Shown: positions 56,609-64,000 of the stretch, in pieces
Position numbering within the stretch: the stretch's first letter is position 1
How the letters are laid out: the number at the start of each line of letters is the position of its first letter
Assembly: GCA_021014945.1 (NCBI GenBank)
Contig: MU266382.1
Coordinates: 62,001-126,000 of the forward strand
Direction of reading: 5' to 3'
DNA length: 64,000 nucleotides
From: Leucogyrophana mollusca
Taxonomy: Eukaryota > Basidiomycota > Agaricomycetes > Boletales
The notes under the pieces: model-generated
What the model was told of the DNA's origin: nothing
Database searches by the model: none
The model's input: only the letters and a program-made list of their open reading frames with translations
Position numbers and translations under genes: made by a program

Positions 56609-58769
56609 ATGAACAGCGTATACTTTCCAGTCCAGGTTGCTGCGTTTCTCCGCAGGCTCGCCAATGTTATATCTACCTTGTCCCTGCCTAGCCAATATGT
56701 CCTTTCCAAATCCCGAAATGACGATGGCTCAGCTGAGAGGAAAGAGCTGTCAGGCGAATCCGAAATCTCATGCAAAACGTTCCAGGATCCATCCAATTGG
56801 GACTGGTGGCCAGTCAAAGAGAAATGGGAATGGTCTCGGCTTGCTGAGCTTGCGAATAGCAAGTTGAGAGACGCAGCAGAGGAAGCCACTCCAGTGCCAA
56901 AGCAACTTGGATCAACGGTCCAAGGCAGGCCACTACAAATTCGAACCATCGCTGCTCCGCATACCGATATGGCGACACGACTAGCGTCTAGCATATCTTG
57001 GCTATCGTTCAGCGGTAGCTGGCCGTGGTCGACGCTTCTATCTTCGACGTCTCCTGCCCTGGATCCCACATCAGAGAACCAACGCTGCGACCCAACAAAC
57101 TCCAATGGGACGCAGCCCAATCCGCCCAGGTTCCCTTCTCCTTCGAGCGAGGACGAGTCTAGTCCTGAACCCCACGATACTATCCACCGTCTAATGGCGA
57201 ATCCAGTCCTTTTCGACCCCCTCAGAGCCCCGCGTTATCCCATAGTCCTCTGTCATGGTTGGTTCTCCCCCAAACAGGAGAACGAAGATATTTACAGTGG
57301 TTTCTTCAGGTTTGTATGGGTTTGATGTACGGGGCCCCTCTGCGTTCCCAAGTCTCCGACTACATTATTGGTCCAATGTTCTTAGTATCCTCAAGAAAAA
57401 GGTTGGCGCCGACGTCATTGTAACTACAGTTCCCGGGTACGTCGTTGACGTCTCTCTCGCTCGTCCTCCCGCATTCTCAGTGCATGTCTAATCTTCTAGC
57501 ACTGGTTCAATCGCGTCGAGATCTGAGAACCTCGATCGCCTGCTCCAAGAGAGAGCCAGAGGTCGAGGTCTCAATCTCATGGCTCACTCCATGGGTGGCC
57601 TCGACTGCCGCCATATGATCTCTCACGTCAAGCCCACTGAATATACCCCATTGTCTCTCACTACCATCGCTACACCTCATCGGGGGAGCCCGTTCATGGA
57701 CTGGTGTGCTGTAAGCTACTGGTGTTGCCCTCTGACAACCCATCATACTCAAATTTCATTGCAGGAAAATATTGGACTGGGTAGGCAGCGTCGTGAAGAC
57801 CTTGAACGGGAAGCCTTGAAGTTTGAGAAAGGCAATGACTCCAATATAGAGCCCCCGTCATCAAGCTCGAAGGCCAAAGAGGAGAAGCGCGAAGCAACCC
57901 TCTCGCTCTCGCTAGGCTCTCTCCCATCTTCCTTTACAACACTTATAATATCCCTGCTCGACTCCCCCGCATACGCAAACTTGACCTCCTCCTACCTTAA
58001 CAACGTCTTCAACCCTGCTACCCCAGATGACCCACGCGTCAAATACTTTAGTGTCGCCGGGCGCACGGGGGACATGAGCATCTGGCATCCACTCTGGCTT
58101 CCCAAGATGGTCCTCGACGAATGGGAACAGAAAGCCAAAGCCAGACTGAAATCCGAAATGCAGGAGACGGGGTGTGAAGTTGGTGCAGAAAGACCTCCGT
58201 GGGAGCAAGAAGACCAGTGGGGGAACGACGGCCTCGTGACTGTGCGCAGCGCACGCTGGGGCGAGTTCTTGGGCATCCTGGAAGGCTGTGATCATTGGGA
58301 GACCAGAGGCGCTCGAGGGATGGAATTCAATGTAGATTTTCCCTCTGTGCCATTGAGCAGTATCGCAAGCCGCGTAGGTGCAGACGGCTGGGCTTTTGGG
58401 GACTGGGGGAGATTTGTAGGCGCTTGGAAGAGGCAGGAGAGGAAGGAAAGTGGAAGGATCGACCTGGCGGCGGCTGCGAGCTCCCCTGCCGACCCGCTCT
58501 CCAGCGCGAAGGACCGAAGAGCAGAGAGAGACCGACTTCGAGAACGAGAGCGCAATGACCCTGTAGTGAAGGCATCTACGGACAAACTCTCAGCCGTCTT
58601 TGACTGGATTGTCGACCAAGTACCATCTCCAGGAAAAGCTAGCGTAGATCTTCCCGCGGAAGCAGTCAAGAAGACGAAGAAGGCCACGAGGAACGAACTC
58701 GCCTCGAAGATGGACCTGGAGAGATTCTACGTTGCGCTCTCGAGGAAGCTGTACGACGAAGGCTTGTGA
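56609..58769 (+). CDS. Tgl2-like triacylglycerol lipase (α/β hydrolase)
   Basis: An α/β-hydrolase lipase resembling yeast mitochondrial Tgl2. The N-terminal 200 residues are poorly conserved and Ser/Pro-rich. The hydrolase core opens with PIVLCHG joined across an intron to LYGFDVRGP (oxyanion-hole HG motif), then HYWSNVLSILKKKVGADVIV, TVPGTGSIASRSENL, and the nucleophile elbow AHSMGGLDCRHM (GxSxG, Ser at about 57590). TIATPHRGSPFMDWC follows. The catalytic acid is probably in QWGNDGLVTVRSA, and the catalytic His in LEGCDHWETRG. A charged C-terminal extension ends RKLYDEGL, stop 58767-58769. Length is about 640 residues, longer than yeast Tgl2 (326), from a long N-terminus and an insertion after the elbow region. 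Expected substrate: tri- or diacylglycerol. Convergent with GDH2. Confidence 0.8.
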
Positions 58770-59031
58770 AGTATAATATTGTATACTTTGTACAAATCAC
58801 TCTCGATCAGCACGAGGCATTGTCCCAATCGCTCATGGAGGCTGTGCGAGTCATTGAGGATAATCGATAATCTCCGAAAGCTGACCGATTGCAACACTAA
58901 ACGCAAAGTCTGTCTATTCTCCTGATCGTTGGTGTATTTTACAACAAGTTCGTTTCCTGCCTACAAGAGATTATTTTCTGCTTTTCATTGTAAAGTAAAA
59001 TATAGAGGCGGGCGGCGATGAAAGTCCCATT

Positions 59032-62000
59032 TTAGTTGGCGAGATCGCGCGCAAAGTGGAAGAAGTCGACACTCGAGCCGTTAACACCGTACTTGTAGAT
59101 CTATGATGCATAACATCAGCACAGGAGAGAGTGCAACGCAAAGGACGTCACTTACGAAGTGCGAAGCCACCCAGCTGGAGAACAATGCGCGCTGGTACGG
59201 CTCAGGGAGCCTCTCCAAGAGCGCCTCGAGGCCAACCTTCTCGACAAGGGTCTGAGGGATCGCGCGTCTGATGACGCCCTTCCTGCTCGGGACATCGTCG
59301 AAGAGGTCAGAGCTCTCAAGCTCAGCTTGCAAGTTGTTGAGCGTGCTCGATAGCTCGTCCGAGATCTGGGTTCGGGGCTTCGCGCCTTGGAGTCGGGCGT
59401 GCTCGCGCCAGATGCACTGGAACTCGGCAGCAGCGTTCTCGGTGATCTTGGCCTGAACATCACGGACATAGCTCTGGTAGAATTCAGAAGGCTTGCCGTC
59501 CTTGAAGATCATGAGGTCGAGGTACTCTTGGGTGGAGAGAGCGAGGCCAGCGAGAACCTCCAACGACGAGCTGGTGACACCACCTGAATGCGCAACGTGA
59601 GACTACGAATGTCACAATGTTAGACAGGGAAACTTACCCTTGTTGGTGCTGGAGTCTTTGAACAAGACGACCTTGCGCTTCTCCAGGTGGAGACGAGCCT
59701 GTTGCGTGAAGAACAAGTTGGCGCCCTCCACGATGTACTTGAAGTGAGGCTTGCCCTCCGTATCAGTGAGGGCAGCGACATTCGAGATGTTCACAGCCTC
59801 GGGACTGTGGGGAAAGCAGGTCATGAGCGTCTGTCTTGGCCTCAAGAGCAACACGATACCCACCGACCACCACACGGCACAAACATATCAGCCTTGAACC
59901 GGAGATGAGCGCCATTCCTGAAGTCAGTTCCGTCGAGGACGATCTCTCCAGCTACCATCCGAGCGTCAGTACCATAGATCAGAGCTAAAGGTCGCGAGAA
60001 ACACAACGTACAAGGCAGTTTAACATCCTGGTCCTCCACCTTCACCAAATAGCCGTCCTTGCTCAGCTTGGACTTGTCGAAGTTGGCCACTGGGACACGC
60101 AATTTCGCAAGGCGTATCAGTTCCTCACGGTTGAGGCCAGCAGGGTCCGCGAGCACACCGCTTCCATCAATGATGGCAACGGTCTTGTCGGAGCTGAGGA
60201 GGATCTCGTCTGCGAGCACAAGCACTCAATACTACTGCAAAGAAGAATAAAGGTATGAACTTACTTGATCCGAGATCTCCATCTGAGACACGGCGAAATA
60301 GACGTGGTCAACACCAGAACAAAGCTTTACACGACTCGTAAGACGTACCAGGACCACCAGTCTGCACTTTGGTGATATCTTTCTCCCTGAGCCCGAGCTG
60401 CTTGTAGATCCCAAGGACGTACTGCCTGATCGAGAGAGACGTCATGCCGTAGGTGTCGTGAGGAACACCACCGAGCCTCTCGGCGCTCTTGCCGGTGGTG
60501 AAGGACTTCCACCAGGTCTCCGCACCACGATCACGGGCATGGACTGTTCGATGGCTTAGAACCGAGAAAATAGTAGGGGATGGTGTACTCACGTGCTGCC
60601 CAGTCCATCATGTCGGCAGTACCCTCTGTTATCTCACTGGTAAGTTATGTGACTTCAAGAGTGACCGAAGGCTTACCATCAGGACCGAAGAACAAGAGCT
60701 CTGGTTTGCCATAAAGATCCACAAGACGTTCTTTGATTCCGGGGGTCTGGCCGGGAATCAGGAGATCTATGATAGACTGGATGTCGCGGAGAGTGCATCA
60801 GCCAAGTTCGGTGACGAAGTATTGAAGCCACGTACATCTACGTATTTCTCGAAGCAACGTCTCGGGCTTGCTCCCAATCTGATCAAACAACATCAGCAAG
60901 CGCATCGAGTAGCAACACGGCGACGGAAAGAACGCACGAAGGCAAGATAGTTCCTTTCGCTCCTCCCTCGGGTATATCCTTGTTCTTCAAAGACTGAGTC
61001 GATGCCAACCCATAGTTCTCATCGAACAACATCCTCTGGTTGATCGAGTAGTTCCTGCGTCGCAAGATGATCAGGGATGTATAACAGACAGCAAGAACAC
61101 AGCGACTCACTCCTTGTTTCGCGACATAACGATGCGAATGCCACCACGGGCGACATCTCTGAATCGGATGTGGAATCCACGGAACTCATTCCCGATAACG
61201 AAGAACATGCCGAATGGCTTCTTCGGGTACTCGACTTCGGGCAAGAAGTCAGGTGCAAGACGGAACGACAGCGCGACTTTGGTGGGCTGGTAGAAGTTCG
61301 TCTTAAGGACGTGCCTGTGAGTGAGACACGTCAACAAAAAGTCATCAGTTAGGGGAAGGTGCGCTGAGCAGCGTACTTGTTGAAGATCAGGAAACTCTCG
61401 AGAACTTGCAGATCCTGCTTGTTGGGCACAGTACGCCTGATCCTGTCGTACAACTCCGCATCTGACAGGGGCTGCGTCGTCTGCAGACGCTGATACGAGA
61501 GCGTCGGCCTTTGATCATGGCGACATCAGCACGGACTAAAGGGCAAGAAAAACGCGCTTACATGAGCCCCGAATTCTCGTCAGCGGGGTAGTGGACCATT
61601 GCAAAGTTGACATAGAGCAAACGGATCTTGAGAAGAGTCAGTCTGAATAACATGCGCGAGCAGAAGGTGAACTAACGATTTCCGAGTGAGCGTGAATGAT
61701 CTGGGCGATGCTCTCGCGAGTGAATGTCTCCTCCCTGAAACGCCTCTTGATATCGTTCAAGACCTCGGCGTGCGCAGGATTGCTTTCGTCAAGGATGTTC
61801 TTGAGGTGGAGGTATGCAGGCCCGAGTCGGTTGCAGAAGTGTTGTGCGAACACCCAACCACAGTCTGTTAAGAGAGAGAGAAAAAAGTTGCTCAGTGCCC
61901 GTGCGCTTAGAAGTAAAAAAGGAAACAACTCACAGGCGTAAGTGGCTTCCTGGACGGCGTGGTTCGAGCCGGAGGGATCGAGGAAGAATGGGTTGTCGGG

Positions 62001-63224
62001 GAGACAATAGAGTAAGGATGCTTCCTTCATGACCTGGAAGATAGAGTTCTCGATCGGGGCCCCGGTTGAATCGGGGAGGGGATTGAGGTACAACGAGATG
62101 ATGGTAATTCCGTTGGAGAACTGCTCAACGTACTTGCGCGCGGAGTAGAGCTGGTAGAAGTGGTATAAGTTCGACAAGGCGCTAGACGTCATAAAAAGTG
62201 AGTATAGGCCATTTGCGATACCAGTGGATTGGTCGTACCTGAAGAATCGCGACGTTCCGCCCATCTTGTAACCAATGACAAGGCGGCGCTCGCGGGTGCC
62301 TTCAACCTCGAAGACCTCCATGACAGGGCCATAGCGGCTCTCTACCTGCCACATGACCTGTTGATAGATCTCGAGGGTGTTCTCGCTGGCCTTCTCGAGG
62401 AAGACAGGATCCGAGACGGTTCGGATATCTGTGCGCCCATCAGTGCGTGTGGAAGCCGGAGGCTCAGCAGGGAAGTGGCATTTCGTCACGAAGTAGCAAC
62501 GCAGCTGCTGCGAAGCAGTCGCAGAGATCGATCCGGTTGAGCGGAAAGTCTCGAGACGATAGCAGTTGGAGGGCGTAGACTGGTCGAGGTATAAAGAGTC
62601 GATCCTGGATCAAAAGAATCAAGATTTGCGTGATACAAAAATAGATGGGACAAACATACCTAGACTCGCAAGTAGCGCCCGGTCCTTCGGTAGAAGTCAA
62701 ACCCGGACGACTGGTGTGAATGAAAGTCGCGCCATGACCATTTTCGTCAATTCGTTCGAGGTCAATGACGAGCTTCTTGGGGTCATGCTTGGTGTACGCC
62801 AGAACCTTGGCTCCAAAGAGCGCGATAATATGGTCCGAGATGACAGACGGCGATTCGTTCTGGAAGTAGGTATCGTCGATGCCAAGCTGGGAGTAAAACC
62901 AGTTGACCTCGTTGGCAACGAGCTCGCGAGGGATGAAGCCCTGTAAGAAACCTGTTTAGATACATCCGCAACTTTGTACAAGCAACCGCGATTGAAACAG
63001 ACCTTATTGGCGACATCGGCCTGGACCTTGGCGCGCTGTTCTTCCTTGCCTTTGAAGACGGGCGTGGTGTATCCAGGCAGGTTTTTAACGCGCGGCAAGG
63101 ACGCCTCACTGCTCGTTCGGGAGCTGGCGTTGGAACCGTATGGCCCATTGAGATGACTCATATTCGGGTCAAGGAGAACGCCTGCACCTGGCCGAGGCGG
63201 GGGCGGGGTTGGTATAGAGGACAT
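59032..63224 (-). CDS. GDH2: NAD-dependent glutamate dehydrogenase
   Basis: The large fungal NAD-GDH, oxidising glutamate to 2-oxoglutarate and ammonia. On the minus strand, ATG 63224 gives MSSIPTPPPPRPGAGV; an in-frame ATG at 63239 would add five residues. More than ten short introns; about 1,040 residues, matching yeast Gdh2. Motifs in order: GFIPRELVANEVNWFYSQLG, YKMGGTSRFF, LLYVNFAMVHYPADENSGL, FHIRFRDVARGGIRIV, KNKDIPEGGAKG (catalytic-Lys region), MMDWAALHARDRGA, TKVQTGGPDGDLGSNE (NAD-binding loop), AHLRFKADMFVPCGGRPEAV, YIVEGANLFFTQQAR and a C-terminus SSVDFFHFARDLAN. All recognisable catalytic and dinucleotide-binding segments are intact. The enzyme is usually induced when amino acids are the carbon source. 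Confidence 0.95.
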
Positions 63225-63353
63225 TGCTGGCTCTAGCAAGAATTATAGGGAGACTAAAGGGACGGTACAGAGTACCAGAGAGTCCAAAGAGCAGGAAAAG
63301 TTTAGAGATGGATGGTGGATTGTAAAGAGATGATTACTCGGGCTAAACCGACC

Positions 63354-63362
63354 ATATTTATA
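63354..63362 (-). promoter_or_regulatory. TATA-like box of GDH2
   Basis: On the minus strand TATAAATAT lies about 130 bases before the ATG at 63224, a normal distance for a fungal TATA element. Confidence 0.4.
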
Positions 63363-64000
63363 CGAATTATGAAAGGACTCGAGACATTCCAGCCTGGCCT
63401 CCGGGCAGGATCATGATCCGTCTGCGCGCTAAACTACGGGGTGTTATCCACAGCCCTTGAAACCAAACTATACGGTCCTCATGTTCCGCTCAACGTAACA
63501 GCCTACCGGCTCTCAAAGACACTTAGCAAACGCGGGCCCGCCAGCTTTTGCAAGGGGGACTTTGTCGCACATTGCGACTGCTGCAATGCTGTGTGCAAAA
63601 TTTTCAGACATGACACCTGCTCCGACTCGTTCCGCACTCCACTGTCAGATCTTGAAGAGACAATGGGTGACCCCGGCTACGGTCAACATTATCGTTGGCT
63701 ATCTCCATGAGCCACAAGCGCATCGATGTATCGATTGACGATTGGCCAGGATTGAACCTGGCGATGACAATCGAGGCTCATTTACGGGCTCGGCTATCTC
63801 TTTAAAGTGTGTTCATCGGCCTCTCACTGGTCCGCCTACTGTCGTCAATATGAGCGTGGATTTCTACCATGCCCAGACTTGGCAGTAGTACCATCTCTTT
63901 TGCAACTAATTCCTATCAAAGCGACAAGCTCGGCGCTGTACATGTAAACCAAGCCAACGTTCGCCATATTTACGCAACTACAGGGTCTGAAATGGTCAGC
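63363..64000. other. Right flank, no gene seen
   Basis: A plus-strand frame at 63441-63710 (89 codons) has a few Cys residues but no domain. On the minus strand, 63390-63440 resembles the 5' half of a tRNA, and 63755-63775 resembles a T arm, but they do not belong to one cloverleaf. Nothing else is supported. Confidence 0.35.

Noticed and set aside
63390..63440. tRNA-like 5' half on the minus strand with a CAT centred hairpin
   Set aside because: The anticodon-arm pairing is not canonical and the following sequence has no T arm; possibly a remnant at best.
63750..63780. T-arm-like hairpin (minus strand CCAGGTTCAATCCTGG)
   Set aside because: The loop has the wrong length and no D or anticodon arm lies upstream.

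Overview
The window reads as nuclear DNA of a filamentous basidiomycete, most likely an Agaricomycete. Nearly every gene is broken by many introns of about 50-65 bases with GT..AG ends. The gene families (fungal Zn2Cys6 regulator, Kre9-like GPI proteins, fungal-type GH16, F-BAR/C1/SH3 Bzz1, Pex8-like peroxin, fungal NAD-glutamate dehydrogenase) are fungal. There is no bacterial operon structure, CRISPR array or intact transposon. The taxonomic call is inference; no rRNA or mitochondrial marker is present.

Layout. 0-8 kb: an MFS transporter, a small unknown protein, a DUF427 protein (minus) and a mitochondrial NAD-type carrier. 8-12.7 kb: a single-pass membrane protein (minus) and gene-poor sequence. 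12.7-40.7 kb: a long run of plus-strand genes, namely a Pex8-like peroxin, a multi-pass membrane protein with a large ectodomain, a short-chain dehydrogenase, two tandem 4-coumarate/acyl-CoA ligases, a PPPDE-thioredoxin-PUL fusion, carnitine acetyltransferase, a Zn2Cys6 regulator and the CAF1/POP2 deadenylase. 40.7-56.5 kb: gene-poor, with Bzz1 (minus), a small secreted double-psi barrel protein (plus), a Kre9-like GPI protein (minus), an intron-containing tRNA-Asp, a GH16 glucanase (minus) and a short unknown gene (minus). 56.6-63.3 kb: a Tgl2-like lipase (plus) convergent with NAD-dependent glutamate dehydrogenase (minus).

How the genes fit together. Several products belong to acyl-CoA and peroxisome metabolism. 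Both CoA ligases end in the peroxisomal signal AKL, the carnitine acetyltransferase ends in GKL, and a peroxin, a lipase and an NAD carrier lie within 50 kb. The block SDR - ligase - ligase - PPPDE/Trx/PUL - CrAT - Zn2Cys6 regulator is the most cluster-like part, but co-function is inference. A second theme is the cell surface: GH16, Kre9-like protein, secreted DPBB protein and two orphan membrane proteins.

Exon boundaries were worked out by hand from splice sites and frame. They are exact and frame-checked for the MFS, DUF427, NAD carrier, SDR and DPBB genes, and approximate for the longer ones. I found no convincing new defence, mobile or regulatory system; the most unusual items are the PPPDE-Trx-PUL fusion, the tandem AKL ligases, a probable GC-AG intron, a 13-base exon inside a zinc-cluster motif, and a decayed gene near 34.3 kb.
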